DNA of 64,000 nucleotides, taken from NCBI GenBank assembly GCA_038496675.1, contig CM076660.1, positions 6,389,394 through 6,453,393 on the forward strand. The letters run 5' to 3'. The first letter of the stretch is position 1; every line of letters starts with the position of its first letter. Below, piece after piece: positions 27,695-40,833 of the stretch. This DNA is from Rachycentron canadum (taxonomy: Eukaryota; Chordata; Actinopteri; Carangiformes; Rachycentridae). Under the pieces are notes generated by a model. That model did not search any database. It was not told where the DNA came from and worked only from the letters and a program-made list of their open reading frames with translations. The translations under genes and the position numbers were made by a program.

Positions 27695-28597
27695 TACACA
27701 CACATACAACACACTAGCGTGCCACACTGTTCTCCAGGAAACAGCATCCACACAGGATTTTAGTGGCAGTGTAGAGATGCTGTATCATAGCAACACCATG
27801 GCAACGCTGCCTACAGCTGAAACAAAAAAAAGCCAAGGCAGTGCCATGGAAGAGCAAGCTTTAGTCTGCTATTGCTTTAGTAGGATGTTGTGTTGAAAGT
27901 TCACATGTCAGCATATCAATATGATAGGAAGACCCTGAAAAGCTATGAAGTTTTATCTGCTGGCACAGAAAGCGTCATGTACATATGTATTTACAATACA
28001 GGCTGTACGTATATCTAAAACGCAGATACACAGGTACATCCATGCACACACCCACACATGCAAAATTTCAAACATGCTTCCCAGAAGCAGTGAAATGGTC
28101 ACATGTCTTAGACATTGTATAACATGACAACAACAACAAAAAAGGAAAGCAACAATGATACCATATACAGAGATATAATGACAATAATAACTTTAAAATA
28201 ACATTTCATTTAGATAAGATTAACACTGAAAATGGTGACAGAGAACTAAATCAACAGTGATATCCAACACAATGTATCCACAACAGGGCTAAAGCACATC
28301 CATGGACCCGATGAGTGTTTCCCCCTTTCTGTGATCCAGATCCCTCATGTACTTGTTCTTCCTGAAACTAGTGCACTTTTCACAACATTGTGCTGTCATG
28401 TACCCATATTGTACTTGAAGTAGGTCAGGGAGGTCCAGTTTCTATGAGTTGACTAACAGATTAATCAATTAATAACGGCTTATAAAATGTAATTATCAAA
28501 TATTGTCAATTTTGTGTGTGTGTGACTCTTTTCCCCCAAATTTTCAATGATTAAATTACAACATGTGAAAACCTGTGTGAAAAGTCTTAGAAACAGT
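26231..28597. other. intergenic sequence with CA microsatellite
   Basis: No gene is recognised. A CA repeat spans 27642-27690 with an imperfect extension to about 27715. An ETS-like ACTTCCGG occurs at 26558-26565. The segment 28430-28600 is AT-rich, perhaps an old transposon fragment. Confidence 0.6.
27642..27690. repeat. (CA)n microsatellite
   Basis: About 24 perfect AC units followed by an imperfect ACATACATACA tail, in the stard13-nbea interval. Confidence 0.95.
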
Positions 28598-29375
28598 TTT
28601 AATTGAAATTGTTCTTGTATATCCCAGACAGTCCATGTGGCACTTTAAAGAGATGGAGCAAAGGTAGATTTTCTCAAAGTAATCAATACAAATACAGGTA
28701 TTCTAGTTTGAATATGAGTAACATTCATGCCAACTTGCACATAGCCTACTACAAAATCAGTTATAGATATGTGTATGCTTCAGTTAGTTAATCTGTTACA
28801 ATAACAATTAGAGTCATATCAAATTAAGGTGTTGCAGATTAAACATTAAAACTAAAGCAACAATCTCACGATCAAACCCGCTATTGCGGTCTGTTTCATT
28901 GGCTCATCTTTTTTTTTTCTTTTTTCTTTTTTTTTTTTTTTTTTTTTTACAAGATATTGGATTTGTAGATGAGGATTTTGAAGAATGATCCAGAGCAATA
29001 AATACTGAAATTACCCCCTCCAATTATGCACATGTTAAGAGCCAATTATATGAAACATCACCTTCATAGCTAGTAAAAGAAAATGAGTTGTTCCATATTG
29101 GAAACCCACATTTCCTCCTATGGTACAAAAATGGCTTGGAAAATAAATAAGTAGTAATATGTTGTCTATGCAGAATACATGACAAAAAATATTCTTCTCT
29201 GTGTGTGAAGGACTGTAACTCAGCACAGTATGGTACAGTAAAGATCAGTGTGGCTCAGCAGCATGAAAAGACGCCAAAGTCCATTGCCTGGATGATTCCC
29301 CTCCTGGGTAACTGAGGTCTCAGGCCCAGCTGCTCTGGCAGAGTGACCCAAGATAAAAGCTTAATTTCTGGGGGC
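28598..29375 (-). other. stard13: probable stard13 3' UTR
   Basis: This is the sequence downstream of the stard13 stop. The first poly(A) signal I can see is a variant ATTAAA on the minus strand at 28598-28603, giving a 3' UTR of about 780 bases. A canonical AATAAA on the minus strand occurs further on, at 27465-27470. A T-rich run (plus strand) at 28909-28948 lies inside. The true end is not determinable from sequence. Confidence 0.4.
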
Positions 29376-29493
29376 TCAGCTCTTGGCCTCAGTGCTCGTC
29401 TGATCAAGATGGTGAAAAGAGGAGCGGATCCTCTGGGCTTCATTAACACACAGATGACCAAATGCCTTGTTGTACCATTCTGGAGATCTCCCC
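29376..29493 (-). CDS. stard13: stard13 last coding exon: C-terminal START helix and stop
   Basis: This 118-base exon completes GRSPEWYNKAFGHLCVNEAQ, then RIRSSFHHLDQTSTEAKS and a TGA stop at 29378-29376. The SPEWYNKxFGHLC motif is the amphipathic C-terminal helix that closes the START cavity. The acceptor is GTTACAG at 29494. The correct frame has no start of its own; a longer open frame on the same strand is spurious. Confidence 0.96.
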
Positions 29494-32400
29494 CTGTAAC
29501 AAGAACAAAAAATAACACACATTAATGATTGCAATGTTGATCAAAGCCCTCACCGTAGGAGCACTTGAAGTCTGCCCACACCTGAGGTCGACTCTGGAAA
29601 TATGGGTGAGTCTGGTCCTCCCCATCCCGCAGGGCTCGAGGAGGTACTGTGACTCCAGCACGACCCCTCTCACCGCTCCCATGCGTGGGCTGTCGTCATG
29701 CTCGACAGACACACACACCAGCACACATGACCCTTTACACAGGTCTGTACGCCACGATCTGAGGGGGTGGAGAGACACAAAATACAGAAGCTGTCAGCTT
29801 ATTTAGATATTTAATGTCAGAAGGTTAAATATTGTTTGATTTTCTTTTTATTATGACTGCAACTAATGTTTGAACTATACCGACATATAAAACATCAGAA
29901 AACAATGAAAAATATCCATCACAGTATCCCAGTGTACAATATGATTTCAGTTTCTGATTTACTCATTTACAAGTTTTTATTTGAAAAAAAATATTCAATA
30001 AATTGATTCTCGAAATAGCTACAGATTAATTTTATTAAAATGTGGTAATTAAGAAACATTTCGGTATTTGAGAGGGACATTTGAACAGGTTGTTTAAATA
30101 TAACTTACTACGGCTGCTCAATCTTTTCATGCAATAGGTTGGTATCTACTGCTCAGTGATGAGAAATTCTTTATATAATAGCTACTACACTTGAAATTCA
30201 GTAATCCTGACCTGAGTACCACGTAGTCACAGCTGGGTTGAGGTGGCATGTTGCAGCAGGAGTACTGGTACACGTCTGTCTGTTTGTCCAGCGTCTCCAG
30301 AACCTTCTCCTGCTGTAGTTCAGTCTGCCACAGAGGACGCTCTTTCAGCAGTCGCTGCAGCACCTCGTTGGGGGTCGCCGACACCTCCACACACACTCGC
30401 CACCGTCTTAGAGGGTTACCATCCCCTACCTAATGCACAAACACATGGTAAACGTCAGATTCATCATGACAGGGTGTGTACAAAAGACTTGTGTAGCTTA
30501 TCTTATCATGATTACTTTTGAATGTGTTTGCGGACATATAGATGTGTATAAAAGGTTTCCTGTAACCCATTTTTCTTTTCATTTTTTGGCCCAGGAGGAG
30601 AACTGACAAAGCCCACCATTCTCAAAATACCATGATATTCCAGCAGCTCAATGGCCACGCACCTTTTTAAATGCCAGTTCAGTATGGTCAGTAGTTGAGC
30701 GAGACACCCAGCCTTTGCTCTTATCTCTCGCTTCTTTCAGCAGATTCTGGACCAGGCTCTCTAAGTGTGCGTGATAGGATCCTTCCTCATCCTCCTCTAC
30801 CTCGTCCTCATCCACTTCCTCCTCATGGGCCTTGCACAGCTCGTCCAGCGGAGGCACCATCAGCTCAGCTTCCATGTACGAGTTGCGAGACTGCGTCACC
30901 ATCTCCTCTGGGATCTGGGGAACAGCCAGAGGACATGCATCGCTATACATCATATAACATCACATCAGCTTAGGGCTAAATATTCAAAGTCTGAAACAGG
31001 ACAAATTAAATAAAGTGTAATTTCCATTCTCCATTGCAGCAATAGCATATACACAGACACTGGTTACCAAGTTAAAGCTACGTTTTTTCTTTTGGTGATG
31101 AAATGAATGAAAATGAAACATTTTACTATCCAACGTCCTCTGCCTTTCAAATATTGCCCACTGTTTATCTATCCTAAGTAGAGTAAAAGTACCTTAACAG
31201 TAGAGTTCAGTGCAGTATCCTCTGTGGGTCAAGAGGAGTCAGCCATTCTTGTTTGTATGACTCTTAAAACCACATAAAACTCAAAAAGCCTGTTTTCTCT
31301 CTCTACAGAGGCTTTTCACTGACAGCAGCAATAAATACACTGTACACACTGACAATTTCAAGGTAATGATGACATACAGTTTTAGAAATGAGCTCAGACT
31401 CAGTTATACAGTGTCCTTGGATAATAACAACTCAGCAGGGGAAACATCTCTCCACTTCATGTTATTTTTGTCTGTTGATTTCATATAAAAGACATGCTCA
31501 TACATTATTTCTTTGTCAACGCGATGAATTGCACAACTTTGGTCAAACAGTTCACCGTTTTTTCCCTGTTATGGAAGCAAACTACAATGTGCTGTAAGTC
31601 ATAAATCCTGACCTGAAACAGAAGCTGGCACTCAGTGATCATGTGTGCCAGGCCCTGAGTGGCAGCCAGGTTCTCATTCAGGTCTTTCTGATCGGGGCGG
31701 CCCGTGGTGTACTTCCTCTGGATTGACCTTGAGGAAAAGGAATCACACAGAATGTGAACAACATAAGTCATCTGAGCGTTTACATAGAGGGACAGAGGAC
31801 ACGTCACTTGGTCTATCATAAGAACCAAACAACTTTATGGAACAATAAAATTTGGGAGGCTTAATATTGTCGTGGTGGAAAATAAAACAGAGAAAATAGA
31901 TTACCATTTATAGTAATGACAGCAGCAGTAATACTGACTGACATTATTTATACGACTGCCATTAAAAGTATTGTTACTGCTGGCCATGAAATAACAGCTA
32001 TAATGTAAAAGGGGATAAGACAACCTCATAGGACATAAAAAAGTAAAACAAGTCTGGTAAACAACAACTTGTAATTCATTTCAAATTCATGGTAAACATT
32101 GATCCAGCGGCAGGCTGGTGTCATCTGTTGACAAAAACTTCATAGACTTAAGTCATTGAGTTTTTCTATCGAAGAGTTGATCAGTTCAGACGGGCACCTT
32201 GGTGACAGTGTCTCGTTCTTCAGTATGCTGAGGTGGAAGAGCGAAGGTCCCAGGCAGACAGCCAGGTTCATCGGCGTCATCTGGTTCTCCTCCACCAAGG
32301 AAGTGACGTCACGCAGGAAGCAGAGCAGCGTCTGCAGAACCTCCCTGTTTTCATCTGGCATCAACAAAATGGCCGCTCTGATGGCCTGCAACCTCTGCTC

Positions 32401-35400
32401 CTTGGGGACATCTGAAGGAAACAGGAATTGAGGAGGAATAATGGATCAAAGAAAAGGTCACAGTCCCCAACACCCAATATACAAAATGTATTTTTTTTTT
32501 AAAGATAATTATTTTGGCATGTTGCTGTTATTTGATAGTTGACAGTCTAGAGAGAGACTGGAAACAAGGACAGAGAGAGGGGGTATGATGTCCAACGGGT
32601 ACCCCAGCTGGGAATCAAACTCTATATTGTGGATATTTGGTATGCACTTTAACCATTCAGCTATCAGATGCCCCAGTATTTTATGTGGGCTTTACATGTG
32701 TACATATGCATAATTCGAACATAAAATCAAGTTTTCAGAAAGAAGCAAAATTTTTGATTTTATTTCAAATACTGTTTTGGTCAGATTTAGTTAAAAATAT
32801 GAAAAGATTAAAAGTATTAAACAATCAGGCATTAAAATTATTTGCCACTTATTTTTCTACTTTCTGTTCTGGGTTTAACATTAGTTTATTGGCTGGCTGT
32901 GGGGATCCACATTGAAATGACCTTGCTGGCCAGAGGGCCTAGAGGAGGCTGAGGCAGATAATGTCAGCTATGCTGTGACAGCTTAGGTATTTTGTGCACA
33001 CTGTGACAACATGTCACAGGATTCACTGCTCTGAGTCGACTTACACTGGTAAATATGCAGGAAGGTTTCCCCCAGCTTGCTTGTTAGCAGAGGCTCAGGC
33101 AAATCTCTGAAGAACTGTTTGACCATGTCTGCGACATCATAAGCCGACTGGTCCTCGTAGTTCACAGAGATGGGGGACAGCTCGCACTGCTGCCTCAAGG
33201 CCTGAATACGAGACTTCACGCCGGATTTGCGGAACAATCCCACCTGAGAGAGGAATGATGGAGAGGAAGATAAAGCCAGTGGGGATGGTATTTGAAATGT
33301 AAATATCCAAAATTAGACTCTAATCCAATCCTGTTAAAACCTGTTTTCTAACCTGGTCCAGACAGTGTGTTCTGAGGTGGCTGAGGGCCTGCTGTAAACA
33401 CAGAGGGAGCGGAAAACCACAACGCTGGACATGGACGATGAGGGGAACACCAAACACACTCTTCTCTTTGTAGTCTGGCACCTTGATGCGCTTCATAAAC
33501 TTGGGCACAGACCTGGGAGCGATAGACAGAAAACAATTAGGGAAGTGTGTGGGAGAAAGAGCGGCCTGTGCTTTCATTATCTCGCTCTTCATGTACATGC
33601 TGGTCAACAGAATATCCCTCTTGGGGATAATAAAAATAAACAGGACTGGTCATTAACAACACAAGGATGTGCTTGTGTTTGAGGGTCATGGAGGTTTTTT
33701 GTAGATGTGAACCTAAAGCCAGTTTTTGACCAACACCGGCGCCTTTGATTACTAAGTCTGTACAAACCTGTGTTTGCTGCAAGGATCAGTGTAGCACATG
33801 ACGCAGATGTTTTTTTTATAAAATGTTTTGATTGTGCATGAGGTTCCTGCTATTTCAGCTCTACAGCAGAAAGGTTGAAGGAAGCACTAAGTAACAGAGG
33901 CCAATCCAATAACTGTCACACTGTTGCTGTCATATTACTTGGCCAACGTGGAAGATTGTAAATCATGAGGTAACAGAAAAAACAGAAAGTTTGCTCATAT
34001 TTTGAATATGAGAATATACTAAAAAAATAATAAAAGTGAAACACTTTACATGTCAAAGTGTCTGGCATCACATCTTGTAAATGCCAATGTGTATACCCAC
34101 CATGTCCAGCCGTGTTTGTTAGACATTGAGTATTTCTCCATGATGGCTGTGAGGCGGAGCAATGAGAACTTCTGCAGCAGGCTGAGCTGGCCTGCCGATT
34201 GGCTACTGATCTGCAGCGAAGAAGCCGGTTGGTTGAGATGATCGGAGGTTCTGAAGCTGGGCCATCGTAGACTGGGACAGGGGAGAAAATGCATGAATGA
34301 AAAATGAATAAAAAGAGATTCAGTTAATGTAAAGGCCTTCTTTCATGTCAATGATAACTATGATTGTAGTTAAACTTGGAATACAGAAAGAAATCCAGCA
34401 CTGCAGGAAACACAACCATCATACTCGCCCCAAACTGGAGGCTTCAGTAAAGAAATTGAAGGTGCATAAGTTATTACTCATTAACTGTTTGTTGTGTCTC
34501 TCAGAGTTGAACTATACAACAGCCTGGTTCAGCTTTGACCTGCAATATTTACTGCATATCAGTTTTCATGTGCACTTAAAAGATTATTTCAGATATTTTG
34601 GGAGCCCTCACTCTCAGTTTTAGCTCCAAATAAAGTGGTTTAGGTGATCAGGCTGACGTGTTGGCCTGTTTACAGTCCGTCTGACAGTTTTTTCTTGTCT
34701 TATTAGACTTTTCTGTAGTGATGATGCAAGTTCCAAGAACTCAGTGATTACTTTGGTGAGTACAATGTTTACACAACCAATAAAAATGGGGGTCAAAACT
34801 ATGAAAACAAGACCCAAGCTTTAATGAGCCCAAATTATCTTTAAAATGCCCTAGCAGCAGCTCACCGTGGTCTTGTCAGTGAGGCCCCAACTCCTGAGTC
34901 CCTCCTTTCCCGACTGGTCCCTGTTGAATCAGTGTCATTCAAGGAGACTCCATCTCTCTCGCCCTCACTGGGGGTGGTCCGGCCCTCCCCTTCCTCCTCC
35001 ACCTCCCCTGTCTCACCCTCAGGTAGCACACTGCGGCTCCAGTGGTCCACGATTTGTTGCAAGCCGCTGACGTGCTGGATGATGTCGTCCAGGTGAGGGA
35101 ACAGGTTGTCCTCTTTCTCTAAGTCCAGCAGGTCTCCTGTGCTGGCGTACAGGTGGGAGCCTGGCACGTTGTCATACACACTCACCCTGCTGCCTCGTGG
35201 CGCTCCAGGACAGGGGGGCTTGGAAAGAGGTTTACCAGACCAGGGCTCACCCAGGTTATTGTTGGGTGGAGAGGTCCGGGTCTGTGTCTGAGGGTCATTG
35301 TTCCTTTCACCAGGGGAAGGTGCCAGGCTCTCTATGGATAATGCTTTTGGAAAGGTGCCTGGTTTATGGTCTTTGGGGATGTGAATGAGGAGATTTTCAT

Positions 35401-38400
35401 ATGAGTGAAACTGGTTTCTGCCAAACTGGCTCTGCCCTTCAGTCCTCTTACCCTGGGAAGGCAGCTCCATATCCTCCAGATACATGCTGCTTCTCTTGTT
35501 GGCAGTGCGGGGTTTTGTACACACAGGCTCCTTCACATTAGGCACCACTGTCTCAGTGCTTGGGCTCACACTCACTGGGGATTGGTCTTTACACTCATTG
35601 GTAAGACTGGCAGCGGAAGTGTCGCCATCAGTTTCGTGGTTGTGCTTAGGGCTGTGCTCTAATTGACTAATGGGAGTACACTGGAGCACCTGCAGTGCCT
35701 GAGGCTCCTCCCCCTGTAACACCGGCCCACTGATGACCAACGGTGGCCTGCGATTTGAGCTTTTCCGCCTCGTCGATGGCCCCCAAGTACGCATCATTTC
35801 CATTCGACGCAAAAACTCTTTGGCTTTGCTCCGCCCTCCTTGCCCATGGCGGCTGCTCTTGATTGGCAGGGAGTTGTAGTGTGGAAGTTCCCTGGGTGGT
35901 TGGTAGGAAGCGGAAAGGGATGCCATAGATATGGAGTCAGGCATGGCAGAAGCAGAGTCCTCACTGTGCAGTGAGGAGATTTCTGTGATCTCCTGCTCAC
36001 TCAGGTCCGTCAGCACGCTCTCACTGCTCACTGTGCTGCGCAGGCCCTCCCCTTGACCTGTCGGGCTGCTCTCATTGGTGCTGTCCAACAGGAAGTCTTG
36101 TAGACGAGACCAACGTCGGCTGCTCCACTCAAATGTCCAACGTTTGCTGATAGCCAACGGGTCATCTTCGTCAGAGTCGTCACCCTATGGCAGAATAAAG
36201 GAAGTAATTATTCAAGGGTTGTAAACCCAGTATCACATAGAATGACAGACCCCATCAGTACAACTTTTAAATTCAGTCTTCAAAGTCCAACAACTGAACC
36301 TAGACTACGAAATCAAACATTTCTTCGATGTAAAATGTAGCGTTTTATATTTTTGTGAAATATGTTTTCAACGTTTTATCATGTCTAATATTCAATGTCT
36401 CAACTCACATAACTTTAACTATATCTTTATCTTTATGACATTGGTGACACAGTTCATATATATGATGTACTAATCAGCTACTGTGCACAACAGGTGATGA
36501 ACAAAAACCCTCCACAAAGATACAGAAACAGAAAACAGTCTGTTGATGACAGTTGGCAGTTACATTATTTTCTTGTCAATTACCAGCAAACTAAGATGAA
36601 TATAAAGTTAAAAAAAAACAAAAACTATTGGCTTACTTTCTTCTTGGGATGGCTGACATCCAGTTTCATGGAGGCACACTTGTTTAGAGTATTTAGACGT
36701 CTGCAAAACACACACACAGTCAATCAAACATGCTGGAGCTGCTAGGTTGGATATATCCTGTCTGTTGCTCAGTGTATGTGTCCTTCTGCTCTGCACTGCT
36801 CACTTTCTCATTTCTTATACCACTTTTCACCACCATCTTCTCCCTTTCCATCTGTGCCTCTCAGACAAGCCCTTTCATTTGATTTTCTTCTGTCTCTGTC
36901 TATCCCCTTCTTCCCACCCTGCCTTTCTCCTCCCATCCTTGCCCTCTATCCCTTTATTCCTCCCTCTCCTTCTCCAGCATCACTCTACTGGGACTTATTC
37001 CTAACACTCAAGGAGTACATCCTCCTTCCCCCGACTTCCACCTTCCTCCCTCTAGAGTATGCCCCCAGCATACTCTTGAATACTGGGGGAAACCTCCTCA
37101 CAACAAAAAAATGTCTCTCTGTAGTCTGCACCCATCCTTCCCACCCACTGTCTCCCCCCTTCTGCAACTCAAGGGATGTGAACAGCAGCTGGATGGGAGG
37201 GTGTTGTCTGTGTTGGGATCATTAAAAGCATGTTTTGCCTCTGTCATTTGAAAGATTTCAGCCTCTAATAGCACAATAAGAAATCATAATTTTTACACTG
37301 TTTAGATTCTCTGTCCTCTCATACAAACTGGCAGACTGCTTGTTGCTGAACCAGGAAAACACCAATAGGAAGCAGAGAGCTGTCATATCAGCTGTCTTTC
37401 TTGCTTAAAGTAACATTCAAGTTGGAAAATATACAAAGGAAGTCACTGCAAACTCCACACCCTGTATTTCTGCTGCAGGATGGTACAAACAGTTCTTCAC
37501 TGTGTATTATTGCATAAAATGTAAAAATTAAACAATTCTGGAAAAAAAAAAGACATGTAAATGTGAGTGATGCACAAACAAGAGAGATCTTGTTATAATT
37601 GCGTTTTATAGCTCCTGAGGCACATCTCAGGGGCTCTGATGTGTATTCTCTCGCAATATAGCTGTTAGGAATCACTTACGCTATAATTACCACACCCTCC
37701 TCAATCATAGACGTCAGAGAGGTGAGGGTGAACCGGGAGGAGAGGGGAAAAGATAAGGGTGGGGAGGAGTGCGTCTTCGTGCGCATGGGGAAAACTTCAA
37801 TGAGAGGAGAATTGGAGATGTGAAACAGAAAGATCATAAAAGTGTGCAAAGGCACTTAAAACACACACTCTAAGCCATCTGGTAGAATGCATTGGCAACC
37901 CCTCACTCCTTCCACGTTACCCTCACTCCTCAGCACCCTCTCCCCCTGTCTTACCCCCCTGAGGGTGTCCTCTCTTTGAATGGGAGATCAGAGCATGGCA
38001 GTGGGGAGGGGAGGTGACCAGATCAAAGGCTGGGTGTCTGAGCGGGAGACAGGGGTGGGGAGTTCGTTAAGGGTCGAGGTCAGATGTCTAATGATTAGCG
38101 GTCTGCACCAGGCCGCAGGGACAAGTCAGAGTACAGAGCCAGTGGGACCAGCAAAGGATTTATTGGTGTTAAATGAAGTCTGCATGTGTAAGTGTACAGT
38201 ATGGAGCTCCGTGTCCTTACCGACATAGAGGTTCCACAAGATCCCGGTCCAAGAAGTCGTGGTCCCTTTTCACTGAGGAAATATCGATTGGAAACTGGGA
38301 ATCTGTGAGGGGGGAAAAGGATAAAAAGAGTGAATGTTTTGTTTAATTAATGACTGACAACGGCTGCTGCTTCAGTTAATAGCTGCCATCTGCAACTGGA

Positions 38401-39051
38401 GTTTGCAGAGCACACACACACACACACACACACAGACATTTTCAAACCCCAAAATAACTTTCAACAGAATGCCAATGCCAAAATGACTCAAGGCTTTTAT
38501 TTTGGTGATTCTCTGTGTGTGGTGGCTGACTGCAGGCATCATGTGCACCCGTGGAGCCGCCACAGAGTCCCAGAGGCCGGCATCCATAACCCGCCATTAC
38601 TGGAACTCACAGCATTTGTCAAAGAATAGTGTAGTTGTGTGTGTGTTTGGGTATGTGTGTCCTGCTAAAGATGGACTGCTGGATTTTAAGAGGTACTTCT
38701 TGGATTACTGGGGCCATTTCCTGTTTGTGTCTCAATTGTATGTGGCTCGATGATCATCACATCAGTGAATGCCAGATTTACCAGAAAGGTGGAAAGAAGG
38801 CAAAGATGGAAGAAAGGTAGGAGGAATGCAGACTCTGACGGGGAGATGACCAACAGAAAAGTGTGGGTGAACTGAGGAAAGGGTAGAAGGAGAAAGGTAG
38901 AAGAAAGAAGAGAGAGTGAGAATCTGTGAGAGTCCCAGCAGTGATAACAAGGCCTTTCCCATGACCCCTCCCTTTGGACAGGAACTAAAGCCTGGAAATA
39001 GAATACATCACCCCAGAAGACGAGGGTAATGAAGATGGAGGGATTGCAGGA

Positions 39052-39108
<57 letters not shown>

Positions 39109-40033
39109 GGAAAAAATAAGACGGAAAGAGTCAGACTGAGGGAAAACAAGAAGCAGAAGTGAACAAAAGGAGAAAAACTAAGAGCTGAGTGTGTGAAGCA
39201 AGGCAGCTGGTAAATTCTGGACTTTGGCTAATGTGTCTGCGTGTAGGTGTGTTTGTGTGTGTGTGTGTGTGTGTGTTACCTTCATAGAGCTGGGCGTACT
39301 GTGGAAATCCCGCTGCTCTAAGCCAATCACAAGCCTCCTTAGCCTCAATCTCTGTAAAGCAAAAATAAAGCAGCAGAGGCATGTTGATTACACAAATACA
39401 GATTTTTTTTTCTTTTGCATTTATAGTTTTACCTTGTAATACAAAATCTGAAAACGGTTAAGTGTAAGGGAGTTAATATCACATCATGTTAGTGGAGGAA
39501 AGTCCCACATTATTAAATTTCCCTCTGGGGATTCCAGTGGACTGATGTCTTCTCCGTGTCCAGCTTGATGAGCTGTTATAATTATTTGCTCTCTTAAATA
39601 TAAATAAATTAAGACAGAAACAAAGAACATAACATTGTATTTGTCTGTTTTCCTTATCCAAGCATTTTTAGCACACAGGGGAGGAACATCTCAGAGAATT
39701 ATATTTTCCTCTGGGAATTCACAGGAATGATGGGATTGGAAAAGTTGGACGTGAACCAGAGAGGGATGCTCATTATCTGGAGAGGACAAAGGAAACAGTT
39801 TACACGGTTTAACATGAAATATCCTGTACTTTCAAACAATATCACTCAGATGAGCCAGCAGCCAGATTTCAGCTGTTATTGCATAAATTTAACAGGCCTT
39901 ACACATGGCACCACACCCCATTAGGCGCTGCCGCCAGCATTACGAGACGTTTTACAGGCATTTGTTTTACTACTTTTTTCCGCTTGGATTTGTATCGCTC
40001 AGACTGCTAAACTGGCAGCTCTCAAATTTGCAA

Positions 40034-40085
<52 letters not shown>

Positions 40086-40795
40086 ATATATGTTTTCTTT
40101 ATGAGCAGATATTGATTTAACTGCTCTGTGCTAATAAAGACATTTGAATGATCCTGGTTTGCAGATGAGAAATTACAGCAGGGTCCATATATATTCACAT
40201 TCATTCCCACAATCACACTGATACATACAATGCACACATATGTGAAAAAAAAAAAAGAGGGGGGGTGGGGTGGGGGGTGAGGTGGCGGGTGGCGGGTGGC
40301 GGGTGGGGGGGGGGGGCATCTTGTAAAAGCTCAAAGCAGAAATTAAGAAAGAAGAAGAAGAGATGCCTCTAGAGCCTGTTTCAAAGTTCAAAATAATATG
40401 AACTTTCACAAGTTATCAATTATAATACAGTAATCCCTCTCAGCAACGAGCACCGGTGCTCAGCTGAGTGAATATGCCTCCGCCAAGGCCACACAGTCCT
40501 ACAGAGAGTTATCAGATATAGATTATTATCAAACCAAAGAGTGAAAAGTCATAGATCTCAACACCATTACTATATCTGATTTTTTTTTTTTTTTTTTTAC
40601 ATCCGTGTCACATATTATTTCTTGAGAAACTGAAGAAAATGTTGAATTATGGACACTGGAAATTCCTGGATTCACCCCTTTAACCGGATCCAAAGCTAAA
40701 TTTATTGGGTTCTTCCCCGTCCCATGTGCCATCCCTCACATGTGCCAGCACTTTCAACACAAACAAACGCAGGTGAAAATAAAATCTCCTTCATG

Positions 40796-40833
<38 letters not shown>

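Noticed and set aside
29255..29518. 88-codon minus-strand open frame overlapping the last stard13 exon
   Set aside because: Wrong frame; the conserved START C-terminus is read in another frame and stops at 29376.
36776..37225. 149-codon plus-strand open frame
   Set aside because: Pyrimidine-rich low-complexity translation inside a stard13 intron.
40801..40829. Poly-A run considered as a retrocopy tail
   Set aside because: No processed gene sequence or target-site duplication beside it; more likely a simple homopolymer.
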